Shown piece after piece: positions 1-16,641 of a stretch of DNA of 64,000 nt. Numbering within the stretch: position 1 is the stretch's first letter; every line of letters starts with the position of its first letter. Location: positions 868,001-932,000 of the forward strand of contig JADWOT020001562.1 of assembly GCA_036345935.2 (NCBI GenBank). Direction: 5' to 3'. Position numbers and translations under genes: made by a program. The DNA is from Taenia hydatigena (taxonomy: Eukaryota; Platyhelminthes; Cestoda; Cyclophyllidea; Taeniidae). The notes under the pieces are model-generated. The model did not search any database. It was not told the DNA's origin and was given only the letters and a program-made list of their open reading frames with translations.

Positions 1-600
1 TTAGCAGCAAAGGCACGCCACCCTTCATATGGGAGATACGAGCTGAGATTACGATGGGTGAATGGACGATGATGGCCGACTGGAGTTTGAGAAGCAGACA
101 AAGCCAAAAAGGGTAGGAGAAATCAGCTTAGCCTACTGAATATTTTTAAATCGACACCAATAGTGGCTTCTGTCTTAGAAGACATTAGCAAATATTAGCT
201 TAAGAAGGCACACCTAGTGTTCCAATTCAATTAATTTCACGTTAAGAAGACATTTTTAAATATTCCTCCATCCTTAAGTGGATTAGCTTTCCTAAGGATT
301 GCATCAGTACCTACGGCAAGCCCCAAAAAACGCTGGCTGTTGCGAGCGAATCATCGCTACTGGAAACGACAACCTTGTGCTATTTAGAGAAGTTCAGGTG
401 CGCGTGTCTCGTCCAACGACAAAAACTATTCTAAATGAAGACAATACGAAGAAAACTGTCAGAGTCTTGACTTTCGTCCATCTACTTCCTGTCAGGAACC
501 TTCTCCCATTTGACCATAGTGTAAGATGATCCTTCTCCGATCTTCGACCCTCCCACTGTGATTTTATAGCTAATCTGTGAAAAGCAGCTAAAAAATTCGA
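1..600. other. left flank, no gene seen
   Basis: No exon, RNA gene or clear repeat was recognised here. It lies just beyond the recognisable end of the decayed PI3K copy that starts near 601. Open frames are short and unlike any known protein. Confidence 0.5.
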
Positions 601-1490
601 GGTTCATTTGGAATCTGCCTCCTAAGACTGAACGATTCGGCTACCGAGGAAAGAGTCTCATTGTGGTTAGTCAAGTTCATGGCCTGTCATCCTGCCAGCA
701 ACAAACTTCATCCGGCCGAAATTAACAAAAAGAAAGAGAGAAATTCATTGTGAGAGAAAAGAATGCAAAAGGGTAAACTCACGAAGCCACTCCTACGCCT
801 CTGAGATGAGACTAACGAATACTTTTATTCAATTCTAAAGTCAGACGATGTTAACAAGACCACTTTAGTGTCTCCTCACCCACCAAAGGTTTAGGTGCAT
901 TCTTTATCTCCTCCAAAATTGTATCCAAAGCTGTTGATTCCATTGTTTCTTTCTCCTCCCTAAGGAGGGGTTAAGAGTGAGCTGGGGCAGATCGGAGGAC
1001 ACAAGCATGGCAAGGAGGGTAAAGAGAAGAGTAGAATGCCATCGTAGAATGCAGTAGGCATCCTCCTACAGCTGTGTAATATTAATGAATTTCTTTTTTC
1101 AAAGGGTGACTCTTCACCTGAAAGGATGGAGGCAGAAGAAATGAATGAAAAGCATCGGTTTCGTAAAAACTAGGGTTTGCGCATCTATAAAAGCTTTGCA
1201 CCATAGTATCGAACACGACCACTGCCATCTGTCATCTTGACTGCACTAGATTGGCTCTTGGCACACGCAGAGACTTCTACCTTTCAGGTTGGCACTAAAA
1301 CCTCCTCGAAGTTATGACCCATTACTCATCGAAACTTCAATGGATCTGATCAAACGATTACAGTGGGTGAAGGGGATTAGACGGTGAAGGAGAAGAGGAG
1401 CTTGCCACTGAGCAAAGACGATGTGTCAAGGTAAACGATTGTGAAGCTCTAAACCACCATTTTGGTCCTTTAGCAGTGCCTCCTTCAACG
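601..1490 (-). pseudogene. decayed copy of the PI3K 3' end (last exon remnant plus flanks)
   Basis: This stretch aligns by eye with 16,250-17,310, the 3' flank, last exon and intron 10 of the intact PI3K gene. Shared landmarks include AAAGTCAGACGATGT followed by AACAAGACCACTTT (831-867 versus 16,410-16,441) and the run ATGGCAAGGAGGGTAA in the exon. The exon-11 remnant is about 975-1117 on the minus strand and still has a CTTTCAG acceptor. Indels break the frame, and the part coding for the C-terminal WTTK region is missing. Intron-10-like sequence continues to about 1,490. It cannot encode the end of a kinase. A local duplication followed by neutral decay is inferred. Confidence 0.8.
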
Positions 1491-5869
<4,379 letters not shown>

Positions 5870-6830
5870 ATCCTCTGTCTGTTTGATACAACCCATTGGA
5901 AGTATTATTAGATGCTTAGCTCTAAGATTTTACTCCTCACTGTGCCCCAAATCATGCACCTGAAGCACTCGAATTCCATTTAAAGATAGCCTAACACACT
6001 AACCTTTGAAGAAGTAGCTAGTTGACGTAAGACTAGGGCACAGTATCGTCGAATGGCTATTTACCATGCTAGGGCTAATGTCACTCTTTCATCTCCCTAC
6101 AATATGCAAATGCATTGAGTGTATTTATCGGATACCGAATGGAAGCGCAAACTTGATGACGTATATTTCAATCACCATCAGGATGGTGATTTGGAGAAAC
6201 TGTGCATATGTGGTGGAGTTACAACTAAAAAATATTAAAATTGGACGGGCTAGATTTCGGAAATGAACGTTATTATTCTGGAGCCGCTACTTGTAAGGTA
6301 CACTTCAGGACGCTATCAACCCTCAATACCTCATAGCCTACGTGGAATGTTACAATGAGATAGGACAGTCTTCCTGGTGTCGCATACCTCCCTCGTAGCC
6401 AAAAATCTTACCACCATCACAGAACAAAAAACTGTGATTGCCAGCTACAGTGAGATGAGATTGATTTTGGCGAATGAGAACACTGTAATGCGTAATCCGA
6501 TGTCCTTTTTCCATTCCCACCGCAGTCATTTGGAACAATTGGTACCTTAGTAAATTCGTCGCCGATGATCGGAGAGAAGTCGTCACCTTTTTCCTTAAGT
6601 GAGTGCATCACCTGCCAACACAAGAAAGTGGTATTGAAAAGGAAGAAGCATTAGCGTAAGTCCACTTCTCAAAGTACCTTAGCTGCCTACATTGGCCATT
6701 TCTTCCTCTGGCTTTGATGTAAGAGTACCGCATACAGTTCTCGACACCTCGGTATGCTCGGTTGTCTATGAAATCGCGAATGCTTGCATTGACTCGACGT
6801 TTTCCAACCTGTTAATAATAACACCTTGAT
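5870..6830. repeat. dispersed repeat family R2, copy a
   Basis: This segment aligns with 11,530-12,640. Landmarks are ATGCTTAGCTCT followed by GAATTCCATT near the left end, and CTTACCACCATCA followed by CTGTGATTG near the middle-right. A third, inverted, shorter copy sits in PI3K intron 8 near 20,470-20,580. The minus strand around 6,417-6,586 carries a short frame with a motif like the RCC1 repeat (VAGNHS...DGGKIFG), but it is isolated and not preserved in the second copy. Element class unknown. Confidence 0.65.
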
Positions 6831-7025
6831 TTGAGTCACTTCTTCGTGGCACTATCGTAGCAGCTGTCTGGAAACCCATTCAGTAATCATTGGAAGGCGT
6901 CTGCCTTCTTGTGCAACGGCAATTTAATCCAGTAAACAAAAGTTGAATTTGTTTGATTTTTCATGTTGATGTTTTAGTTCGATTTGGGCAACTTTACCAG
7001 TTGGTGGTTTTTCAATACATCCTTT

Positions 7026-7680
7026 GTAGCGTCCCGAGGCTCCCTCGAAGGCAAAATAAGGCAGAATGCTAGGTTAGAATATATATACATTCAAAGGACA
7101 GAGGGAAATAAGCTGCTGGCATGGCCCGAGGCCAACCTAGGCAGCTAGGGCAATACAACCACCTCTGTGACCTTCACCATAACCGGTAGTTCCAACAAAC
7201 AAAGCACTACATTGCCCCCTCCTCTTTCGAGCGTCGTCCCCGACGCGTCCCTTGGTACACCCCCCGCGTCAGCCATCACAACATACTCAGTGCTGCAAGA
7301 AGCACCCACGAGCTAACCATGCCAGTCGCCGACATTCGACGCGATTGAGGCGATGCTTGACACCAACGTCAGTGATCCCTCTTGACAGTGCATTGCACTT
7401 CGAGTTTCGTCTGGCTTGGGAACAAAATTCAGAATAAGTGATTCTGCCGACCATCAGTATGTCCGTAGGGAGGCGTTAGCACGCCGATCTCCTTAAGCAA
7501 GTATACTAGGGGTAATCGTCGGAACGAAACATTCCAGGTGGTCAATGGCCGGTGTCGCTTCAGTTGTTAAAAGCTTTCTTGTAGAACACGGAGATGGGAT
7601 AGATACCGGAGGCGGCCGTCGTTCATGGCCCATCCGTAGCACATGCACTTCCTTCGCACCGCTGCAACATGCCACAAGCG
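7026..7680 (+). repeat. dispersed repeat family R1, copy a
   Basis: The left end reads GTAGCGTCCCGAGGCTCCCT, then an AAGGCAGAAT motif. The inner part has GCGTCAGCCATCACAACATA followed by GCAAGAAGCACCCACGAGCT and GAGTTTCGTCTGGCTTGGGA. The right part contains CCGGTGTCGCTTCAGTTGTT. The same ordered motifs recur at 44,283-45,070 and, in part, at 13,865-14,440 and 50,430-51,140. The unit is about 650-800 bp, non-coding as far as can be read, and of unknown class. Confidence 0.7.
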
Positions 7681-7734
7681 GTAGAGGTCAGGATAGAAAC
7701 CCTATAGAGTCGGGTTCGCTTTCCGCTGCCACCG

Positions 7735-7872
7735 ACGTAGCGTCTCGAGGCTCCTAGAAGGCAAAAGAAGGCAGAATATTAGGGTGGCCCAGCGGCAAGC
7801 CTACGCTGCTAGGGCAATACGGCCACCTCTGTGATCTTCACCATAACCGGTAGTTCCAGCAAAGTACTACAT
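7735..7872 (+). repeat. R1 family, left-end fragment (copy b)
   Basis: It begins GTAGCGTCTCGAGGCTCCTA and shares CACCTCTGTGATCTTCACCA and ATAACCGGTAGTTCCA with the left part of copy a, 700 bp upstream. Only the head of the element is present. Confidence 0.75.
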
Positions 7873-7948
7873 CCTTATCATTTCCAGCTTGAAACTACTC
7901 CTTTTTACTTGTTTTAATTCAGCTCATTATTCTTCTACGACAATAATC

Positions 7949-8165
7949 AGGTGCGTTGACATGCCTGAAGAGCAGCAACTCAGGTGCGAAGCCACGACAG
8001 GAGAGCATCTAGAGCAAGACTGACTCGAAGGTGCTCATGCGGATTGTCTAGTCGGGAGCGCAGGTGTCAGCACAGCCACAGTTCTATCAGAGTGAGGCAG
8101 TCGAGCACACGTTGAAAGTGGAAGCAGGTGAAGGGGTTCACTGAGAAGGCCTTAACTCGTACCAC
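7949..8165 (-). pseudogene. PI3K exon 9 pseudo-copy with in-frame stop
   Basis: Read on the minus strand, it aligns with intact PI3K exon 9 (18,617-18,871). A CACACAG-type acceptor precedes VVRVKAF, against VVRTEAF in the intact gene. NPFTCF and LDCLTLIELWLC are readable. The next codon, TGG (Trp) in the intact exon, is TGA here (8,067-8,069). The frame is lost further on through indels. Spacing and orientation match the order of the 601-1490 copy, so both belong to one decayed duplicate. Confidence 0.88.
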
Positions 8166-8956
8166 CTGTGTCGTGAGAGGTGGATAGAAAAATGGAAGAA
8201 AAGGCAGATAGATAGGTAGCGAAGTAAAAGACAAGGTGCATTCCCTACTTCATTAACGGGTTTTTGGGCTCCTTCTCTGCCAATTTATGAGATTATCTTT
8301 TCATCCAAGTGGAAAGGTTTCATGCGTGTATACCAAATGACAAGCAGCGGCGAAGTTGGTAGGAAAGCAGAACTGACACCAAACATTCTAACTCTCATTG
8401 TTCAGGAAGCTCAGAGACCACTCAATTACTCCTTTTCATTCATCAATTAATTTGCACTTCTGCATTTAGTGGAGGTTGACTTTAGGTTTGCACTATCCTA
8501 TTAACACAAGCGAACTTACTGTAATCCAAATTAAGTATTCATCAAACAGCCGTTTTTTTCCTCCAAGATGTGTAGCTGGTCACACAGTAGATTTTCGTTT
8601 GTACTTGTCTCCTCAGCGTCCATTAAGTCCGTTTGCGTCGTTGAAATGGAGAGCGTTGTGGGTCCGCGTGAACATACCTTGTTTCATATCCACGGACAGA
8701 AATTAATGCGTCGCTTACATGCCAAAAAGTTTTTTTCCTAATCTTGGTTGGCCTAGTAAACAACCAGACCATTTTCGTCCAAGGAAAGAACCATTTTTTG
8801 CTTTTTGTCCAGAATCAAATACAAATGAATGTGGAGATTTACTGGGCTAAAACGAAACACGATACTCCCATCGTCTGCACCGAAAGGAGGACTAGCACCT
8901 ACGTGGCTGGTAAATAAGCAGTTCAGATTAATTTTGTCTACTTCAAAAGGAAGCAT
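8166..8956. other. decayed intronic DNA, no gene
   Basis: This sits between the exon-9 remnant and the duplicated intron-8 blocks. It probably descends from PI3K intron 8, but no alignable landmark was found by eye. Confidence 0.4.
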
Positions 8957-9725
8957 TTAGGACCCACAAACCGCCCACTCACTGGTCATGCCCTTTATAA
9001 CAACTATACACAGCTGGGCTTGTTAAGTATTGAGGATAGTCACAACACTAGGATCATGCTACAGAAATTTCTATCCCAGTACGCCTTCCCATTTATCTGC
9101 GAACTCTTGCTTTCTTTTAGTCGAGTAATAAACTTTATACATACGAATGCTCTCAAGGTCACTGGAGGAGGCAAAACTACGCGAAGACTTGGACTTCGAA
9201 CCGACTTAATTACTATGGGATCCGTAGAACGCGCATGTTGGCACCAACCTTTCACTGACTCTCCTATGGCTCACTCCTCAAAAGGCAAACACCAGGAAAG
9301 AGCCGCATGGAGCGCTGCTTGCCTATTCTCACCACGAGACAGCAAGAGGCTGAAACTAAAAAAAGACGGGAAAGAAAATTACGCTCAACATGTAATATAT
9401 TCAATGGGTACGATAATATCTCACGTAGGCTGTAAACTAAGGAGAATAGATTGCACACAATTGTATGTAACTCAAACAGGAGGTCCCGAAAGCAGCGTAC
9501 ATTGATACGCCTTATAGTCGCCAAAGTTTAACAGGAACCTAACTAACTTGTAATCTCATACAAAGTTTAGCCAGCTTAACATCTCGATAATGCGAGAAAC
9601 ACACAATTTCAAGTTTGCACTTCCATTCGCTACTTGGTTTCACCTTCGTGTGAGGGGAAAAGAAACTAACCACCACTGCATTGGCACACCGCAGGAAGGG
9701 AAAGGAGTAGAAATAGAGCTAGAGT
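8957..9725. repeat. intron-8-derived block, first tandem copy
   Basis: It shares landmarks with PI3K intron 8 (about 19,860-20,430): CACGAGACAGCAAGAGG against ACCGCGAAACAGCAAGAGG, then GATAATATCTCAC. It also aligns with the next block at 9,829-10,640: ATTAGGACCCAC near the start, ACGCGCAT...TGGCACCA, and GTCGCCAAAGT near the end. The long open frame at 9,020-9,505 is a by-product and has no recognisable domain. Confidence 0.75.
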
Positions 9726-9828
9726 GTAAAAAAGCATAATGCAATGCTATGCACGATTCTTGAGTCAATTACCCGTTCTTTTAAAAACAATGGATTAAAC
9801 AAAATGTGAAATGGGTTTTAAAATGAAG

Positions 9829-10640
9829 CAATTAGGACCCACGAGCCATGCTCATTCCAGCAATTATACACAGGCTCCACACCGTAATGGGGGCTGGGTT
9901 TGCTGAGTATGGAGGATTTTTACAAAGCGGGGACAATGCTATAGAAATTTATTAATTAAATCGCAACTTCTTCCTTGTCCGTGAAGATATCGCGATTTTG
10001 GACTCTTACTGCCTCTTGATGAGTTAGTGACCTTTATGAGGTCATTCAAGGGGACAGGAATGCCAGAAGCTTTAGAGTCCGAACTAACCAAATCATTTTA
10101 GGGACTGTGGAACGCGCATCCTGGCACCAGGCCGCCCTTCCGCTAACCTTTCATTGGCTCTCTTATGAATCACCCCTCAAATAGGCGAACACAACAAAAA
10201 AGACCAAGTCGCAAAACGTTTGCTTGTCGAAAATGATAGGTTACAGGTCCCATGGTGTGCTACTTACCTATCTCACAGCAAATGGCTACAAATGAAATAG
10301 AATTGAGGGAAATACATCTGACCATGTAGCATATTTGAAGGGAACGATAACATCTCACGTTGATTGCAAACTAATGGGACTGGACAGCACACGGTCGATC
10401 CAGAAGAAAGCGCACCTGAGTATCCCGTGCAGTCGCCAAAGTGTTGATGGAGCCTAAATGATCTGCAGTCACGATTTTCAAATGTTATTCATTTATAGCT
10501 CTGTTATACAGCCTTTGCAGTGGGAGAAATTTATCCTGTCCACCATTCTGTTAGGGACAGAAACACACGGCATCAAGATTGCACACCGATTCAGTACTTG
10601 CTCCTACTTTACTGTGAGGGGATAATGAAAATGACGGTGT
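9829..10640. repeat. intron-8-derived block, second tandem copy
   Basis: Homologous to 8,957-9,725 with a period of about 870 bp, and to PI3K intron 8. The string ATTTTCAAATGTTATTCA followed by TTATAGCT at about 10,474-10,500 matches ATTTTCAAATGCTGTTCACT at about 20,214-20,233, and ACATCAAGATTG-type motifs follow in both. The copies differ at many sites, so the duplication is old. Confidence 0.75.
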
Positions 10641-10922
10641 GCTCTAACTTTGTATTAACTATTCATTCCTGCAAAAAAATAAAGTAGGGAGTAGTCAAGG
10701 TTTAAATTCAAGAATCAAGCGACTTCAGTGAGACGTACTGAAAATTCGCAATTCTTCCTGTCCCGCGAAGGCTCCTAGGGTTCCTACTGCATAACAGGGA
10801 CTCAAAACAGAAAAAACAGGGCCAGACAACCCAAAAAAACTGGCGGAGTTATGATACACGAATCGACTGAGCGGACGGTAGAGGAGAAAGCAACAATAGT
10901 CGTGAATCATCTGTAAAGTCAC

Positions 10923-11160
10923 TTACGGAGTTGTCCACCGCATCTGTATGAAGATGTCAACTAGGTGAACACGCGGTGCCTCCTTCACGACTCTACCACC
11001 TGGATAGGACCCAGATGGGCACACGGCTGGAAACGAATGAAATGGGAGCAAAATTGATGGGAAGGACAGACGCAAATCCAAGTTAGACTCCGTCCTTTGC
11101 GAATTGGCTCTGATTTCGCGCCAGATACCGGATGGGACGAAACTCCAACTCATGTAGAAT
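10923..11160 (-). repeat. R1 family fragment, inverted
   Basis: Read on the minus strand, the string GGAGGCACCGCGTGTTCACC then TAGTTGACATCTTCATACAG matches 14,388-14,435 (GGAGGCATCGAGTGTTCTCC, then TAGTTGACATCTCCATTCAG) and 44,917 onward. A 76-residue open frame with a perfect GTAAGT donor lies here, but the sequence is explained by the repeat. Confidence 0.7.
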
Positions 11161-11529
11161 CATCAAAAGAGAATCAGCGATAGTGTAGCCAAGAATCTGT
11201 TCAGGTACAAGTAAATTTGATGACTGGAGCGATTGGTTAGTCTCACATCACCTATAGCATTGACGTGGCTGATGTTGGACGTTGAGAGAAGGGCGGTCAA
11301 AAGGGGAGAGGGTCTACATAATGCCTAGATTGTTATTCAACTCTTGCCCTAGTTATGCTGGTGCTGAAGAGCGAGGTCATCCTTAAAAAGGAGAGCTAAA
11401 TCAACAATGGCATTAGCAACGTTAAACACACTGTTTAACAGAAAGAGTAAATACAAGGGGACACGCAGATTTGGGTCGCGATGCCCTCCAATTTCCTTGT
11501 TTAGGATGCCCTTCAAATGCAGCGCAGAA

Positions 11530-12640
11530 ATCAAGTCACTGAGTAGCAATATTAAATGCTTAGCTCTGGAATTCGACCCTTGACTGTATCCCGAACCATG
11601 CACCCGAAACACGTGAATTCCATTCTAGAACGAGCTTGCTACATTATTCCTTGAAGAGGTAGATATAAATCGTGACTGCAATTCGGGTGGATTCCATTGA
11701 GGACTATGCAAATACGTGAGGAGTTACTCTGTAATTTTTAGATCTACTGCTTGAATGCTACATGTTGGAGTACCATCTGCCCTCATTTGATACCATCGCA
11801 CCTACCAAATATGCTGCATGACTGCACATTCTCCTCGTCCGTTTTTATTTACAGCCTCTTGCTGTTTTGCGATGAATTACCCATTTAGCATACTATGATA
11901 CTCAGAGACCTCCATCTTTTTATTGTCTTGGGGCGTGATTCCTTTTGTTGGGTTCACCAACCCGATCTCGGTGGTTATTGCTGCTCTCATCGGATGGGGT
12001 CTACTTTGGGACCAAACGTGTCATCACAAGCCTTTCACAGGTCCTAGAGTGACAGTAAAGTCGACTCAGAAGCCCAGCTTTCAATAGCTTCAAAGTTCTG
12101 TACTTGTAAAGTACAATGGCCCATCAGGAGACCTTCCTTAGGATGTGAGGCGTTTTACAGTGTTAGAAATAAATGCAAAGATGAAATTTAACAGAAGTAT
12201 GAACAACATTAAAATGGACTAGTTTTTCTGGCGTTGTAAATCTCGTTAATAGTCAACAACTTACCACCATCATGAAAGTGAACCTGTGATTGGCCGAGGC
12301 GAATGCAACCACTTGAGGGTGCGATGACGCCCCATCCCAAATACTACTGAAATCATTTAAGGCAACCCATTACTTTAGAAATTTAGCCATCAAAAACAGA
12401 GGTGTCATTCTCTTTTCCCGCCAACAGAAGAAAGTGGATAAAAGTAAGAAGGAAAAATCTAGTCCACCCCCCGAAGTACTTTGACAATTTACATTAACCG
12501 TTCAAGACTGTTCCTCTCTCCTTTATTTCTACAAGTTTCATGCTCAGTTGGATGAAGCTGAAATTACGTGCCGCTTTTTTGCAGCTGTAACTAAAGACCT
12601 CTTAATAATATCAGGATTTGGCCGTAAAGAAAAGCACGTG
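11530..12640. repeat. dispersed repeat family R2, copy b
   Basis: It pairs with 5,870-6,830 through ordered landmarks (AAATGCTTAGCTCTGGAATT, CTTACCACCATCATGAA, CTGTGATTGGC, and AAGAAAGTGG...AAGTAC). Within it, 11,935-12,020 carries an extra segment, GGTTATTGCTGCTCTCATC, that belongs to family R3 seen in ABL intron 7. Confidence 0.65.
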
Positions 12641-12835
12641 TGATATCACCAAACCAGTTATCGAATTTGCATGCAACTGGGAAAGTTATTCACTCCAGTG
12701 TCAACAAGATCCTCTCAGCATTTCCATTGGAACTGGAGCATCGTCCTGTTTGGGAACAGTTTTGAGGAGGTGGAAGTGAGGAGACTTTCTTAAAAATTCA
12801 TTGCAGTTCGTAAGAACGCTGCCGAGGGTCGAGCT
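12640..12835 (+). repeat. R1 family, internal fragment (copy c)
   Basis: Contains ATCGAATTTGCATGCAAC, then CCTGTTTGGGAACA and CGTAAGAACGCTG. These match 50,575-50,720 (ATCGAATTTGCGTGCAAC, CTTGTTTGGGAACT, CGTAAGAACGCTGGCC). Confidence 0.65.
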
Positions 12836-13864
12836 TGGTCTTGTTTCATCACTACTTTATTCTCACTTCAGTGCACACCCAGCCGTATGCCGGTCTGAGT
12901 CCCCCGCAGCTAGTGGAGAGGTGAAGGAGGAATGGCATATTTGTTTCAGCAATATCACTATCTAGGTATCCCAAGCAGCTCCAAAGTAAACTCAAAGCAT
13001 TTCTGTACTTCTTTAGCACTATTTCACTAGTTTTCTTAGGTTCATATTTAGTGCATTAATCTAATTTTGGATCCTTCTTGTTCCTGAGCCTAACTATAGA
13101 TTTCAGGTGATTGAGGGAGAGGCAAAGCGGAACTCCCTCCACCTAATTGACCAGTAACCACCGCAAGGTCATTTTGCTCCTCTGCGTCTTCTTTGGCGCC
13201 TCATTTGAGGGCCAGAGGACCCTCCGTCGGATTTTAATCAAGCAGTAAGTTTTTTCCTGCTAAAAAATAGGCTTATTCTACTCCAAAATGGTCTTTTCTG
13301 AGGATTCGAGTGGTTTTTGGCTATCCTTACTGCCTATTATTCTTCTGACAATGTGGCTAATGCAGAAAGCTAAATGTGTCTCTACCTTCTTGCCTGATTA
13401 TCTGGACAATGGGGAATTGTGCTTTCTACCCACCAATCAGGTGCTGCAGAAGTGACAACTTGAAGGTGCAGGCAAACAAAGCGTGGATTTGGGATTAACA
13501 AACTCGGGTTCCAAATTCTTCTTGGAAAAATGAAGTGTGTTTACTGTGAACAGCCTCATTCTGTCATGCTACTTACCCTTGTCACCCTTCATTTACATTT
13601 CCGTCCAATTTTAGCAACTTAGGGAGCAAACGATCATTCGTTTCATTTTTACCATTCCAAATTTGAGACTATTTCAAGTTAACATGTCTATTGGTTGCCT
13701 TTTTTAAATTGTCAATTTTACACTGAATTTGTTATAGCATGTGAGAGGAACAGAACCGAAAGTGCTTTTTACCAGCATGGAGTGTTATGAATTTAATTAC
13801 AGGCGAGTCAGATGAACCAGCTCTCAGAGGAAGCCAAAAGAATATGCTACCGCCCCAGACTTAC
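12836..13864. other. non-coding, nothing recognised
   Basis: T-rich, low-coding-potential DNA between R1 fragments. No splice-bordered exon or structured RNA was recognised. Confidence 0.45.
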
Positions 13865-14440
13865 GTGAAGGCGTTGGTGGGGTCCAGGGACTATTAGTAC
13901 AACCTGAAGGCCGGACCACCCGGCAGATGTACGGTGATGAAGACCCTCAGCAGCCTGTTACTGAAGCCGGGGGTTAAAAAAGCAATTGAGATATCACACA
14001 GCTCTTGTGCCCCTGTAGGCGATGTCCTCGGCGCTCTTCTTGACCGAACTCCCACGTCGGCCATCATAATGCAGCCGGTGCCGTCAGAAAACAACCACTC
14101 ACCAACTGGGCTGGCCGTCGACATCTGACTATAACTTCATTTTCCTCTCCTGGGAATTCCGTAGGATCTAGGGTTTTGACCTGTTTGGAAACTGTATTTG
14201 AGGAAGGGAAATGTGCAATCCGTCACGTATGTCCATCGCTGGTAGCAAGAACACTGGCCCAAGGACAGATGCATTTAATAAGAAATATGTTTTAAAATGG
14301 TTTTGTTGAGTTACTGTTTGGCAACTGTATCCGAGCCGCACATCCGTGCGTCTATCAGGGCCTTATTCAGTTAGCAGGAAGGTGGAGGAGGCATCGAGTG
14401 TTCTCCTAGTTGACATCTCCATTCAGATCCCGTATACAGC
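13865..14440 (+). repeat. R1 family, copy d
   Basis: The left part (GGACCACCCGGCAGATG, then GAAGCCGGGGGTTAAAAAA) matches the head at 47,600-47,730. The centre (CGTCGGCCATCATAATGCAG, CCGGTGCCGTCAGAAAACAA) matches 44,530-44,580 and 7,265-7,315. The right part (GGAGGCATCGAGTGTTCTCC) matches the inverted fragment at 10,923-11,160. Open frames on both strands here are by-products. Confidence 0.75.
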
Positions 14441-16250
14441 CCCGCAGCGAACTGTTCAGACGGTTCACGGCTAATGCTGCTTCCATTTTTAACGACTTTT
14501 CAAATACCCACGAGGCTAAGGTGGGTGTCGAAAGTGGACAATATTCACAGATCTTCTACTAGGGCTTCGTCTAGACTCCCGCATTTGCAGCACATGAGCT
14601 TCTCAGGGCCACTGACATGGTTGAGAGGCCATGAGGCCGAGTGGAAGTGCAATGGCGTAGCCTTAGGTGCCAGAGTAACCAAAATACAGAATTAAACAAA
14701 CAACATGAGCGTCGTACTTCTCCATTTTTCGGCAACCTTCCATCCTTTCAGCTAGATGGCGTAGTTCTCACCTCTAACTTTTCTTTAAGGAATGTGATAA
14801 CTGTGAGATGCCTGGACCGTGAGACAAAGTGATTACAAGGACGAGACAGCCTGCCAGAGGTGCGTATGCGGACTCATGTGGACGACTTCAACTTCATCCC
14901 GTGTAAAGGTCGGCAAGGCTAAAGTGGCAACAGCTAAGGTTAAGCGACTACTTTAAATAACGGAATCAATTAAGCCAATCACGAAAAGGTTATTATTTGT
15001 TACAGGACACCGCACATTCTAAGCGGTGAGTGCCTGTTTCTTCTAGGCTCTGAAATGAGTCGTTGAAGCAGTAATGAGGTGAGTCCAGTCTTCTTCCTCT
15101 CAGTTAGGGAAATGGAGTCAGTATAAAAGCTAAAACCCCGCTTAGGGGAGATAAAAGGTGGACAACTTCTCTTTCCCCAAGAGATTAGCATGTTTATGCG
15201 ATAATTGGAAGTGAGATTCCTCAGGAAAGCCACAAGAGTGACTATGAATCCCTCATTTCTGTTACGTTTAAAAGTTGGCATTCGAAATTCCTGAGTGATA
15301 TTAGTAGATCTTCTGCATTGTTAAAGACATCTATCCACCTTCACCACTGGAGTTTAAACTTTAATCCAGTTTAAAGCACTTGTGGTCTGCGCAGACATTT
15401 AAGGCTTTCCTGCTCCTCTCAACCTCAGCAATGCGTACTCTGTCCTGGCATTTTGTCCATAGGAAAGTCTTAAAGTTCTGGCTTGCTACTCGTAAACTGC
15501 CGTCAGAAAAGCACAAAAATGAACAAGAGCTTTGGTCGTTGATGGTTTGAATGAGAGGTGCTATCCTGTTGGATAAATGTGATACTCTCCAGCACTAAAC
15601 ACACCACTCCTCAGATGGAAGACCCCAGCTTAGATCATGAGAGATGGATAAATGACCTTCGGAAGGAGGTTGCAAGGCAGACAAGGTTAAAAGGGTCAAA
15701 AGCAGTTTAACTCACCGTTTATTCTCAAACCCGCGTCAATATTGGCGTCACTTGGGTAGGCCTCCAACTCCCTATTCAGTAGCCTTCCTCCTAGGAAACA
15801 ATCGTAAACATTTTTTTCATCCTCAAATAGATTACATTTCCTAAAGACTCCACCAACATCTATGGCGGACTCAAAAAAAAACAGTGCTTCACGCAAGCGA
15901 GTCAACACTACTGAAATAACAAACCTGTGTCATCCATTGAAGTAGTGGGGCGCGTGTCCAAACCAACGGATACAACTTCTCTGAATGGAAAATTACAAAG
16001 AAAACGATCTAAGAGTAAACTACTCACCAACGGCTTGGCATGAACCCTCTTACAACCGACAACAATCATGGAAACCAATTATCAACCAAGGCGACCAAAC
16101 TCCTAACTTGCTTCACTTGAAAATTACCAAACATTATTTGGCTCTATTAAACTGCGATTTGATATCGTCCTCCCTCGACATCCGATCCTCTCAAGGATTT
16201 TTGCTGTAGCCACAAAAGTAGAAAGAGACAGAAATATTAGGCATCATGCA
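14441..16250. other. region downstream of PI3K, no gene seen
   Basis: No exon was recognised on either strand. The segment separates the last repeat from the PI3K 3' flank. Short open frames lack motifs. Confidence 0.45.
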
Positions 16251-16641
16251 AAGCTGAGTCCCAAGGCTGAACGATTGCAGACCTAAAAATCATCATCAAA
16301 CGAAGCGCCTCATTAAGATGAGACAACTGAATGAACTGAACGTAGAAAGGCAAACTCGGAAAGTCACACCAACACCTCTGAGGTGACTACCAAATCCCTT
16401 GCTTCAATTTAAAAGTCAGACGATGTAAACAAGACCACTTTCCTGCCTCGAAGCCCCACCGCCAGAAGGTGGCAACCGTAAAAGCTACCATTATTTATGC
16501 CCTCACCGACGGCGCTGACCAGACGGCCTCCCCGTCTAAAAATAGAACCAGGTAGACATCAAAACAGGCAATGATTTGAGCTAGGTTGCATTTCTGTGGC
16601 ATTACATTTGGAACAAATAATAATAAAAGTCACTCTGTTGA
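16251..16641 (-). other. PI3K 3' flank / probable 3' UTR
   Basis: Lies directly after the TGA stop of the PI3K gene on the minus strand. No canonical AATAAA was found; a CATAAA variant lies at 16,494-16,499 (read on the minus strand), a weak poly(A) candidate. The segment has a decayed relative at about 601-960. Confidence 0.45.

Noticed and set aside
9020..9505. 161-codon plus-strand open frame, long for this region
   Set aside because: It lies in a block shared with PI3K intron 8 and a second tandem copy in which the frame is broken; no domain seen.
10923..11153. Minus-strand open frame with a perfect GTAAGT donor, exon-like
   Set aside because: The DNA matches the R1 repeat at 14,388-14,435 and 44,917 onward; the frame is not kept between copies.
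13894..14128. Overlapping open frames on both strands
   Set aside because: They fall within R1 copy d and are not conserved in other copies.
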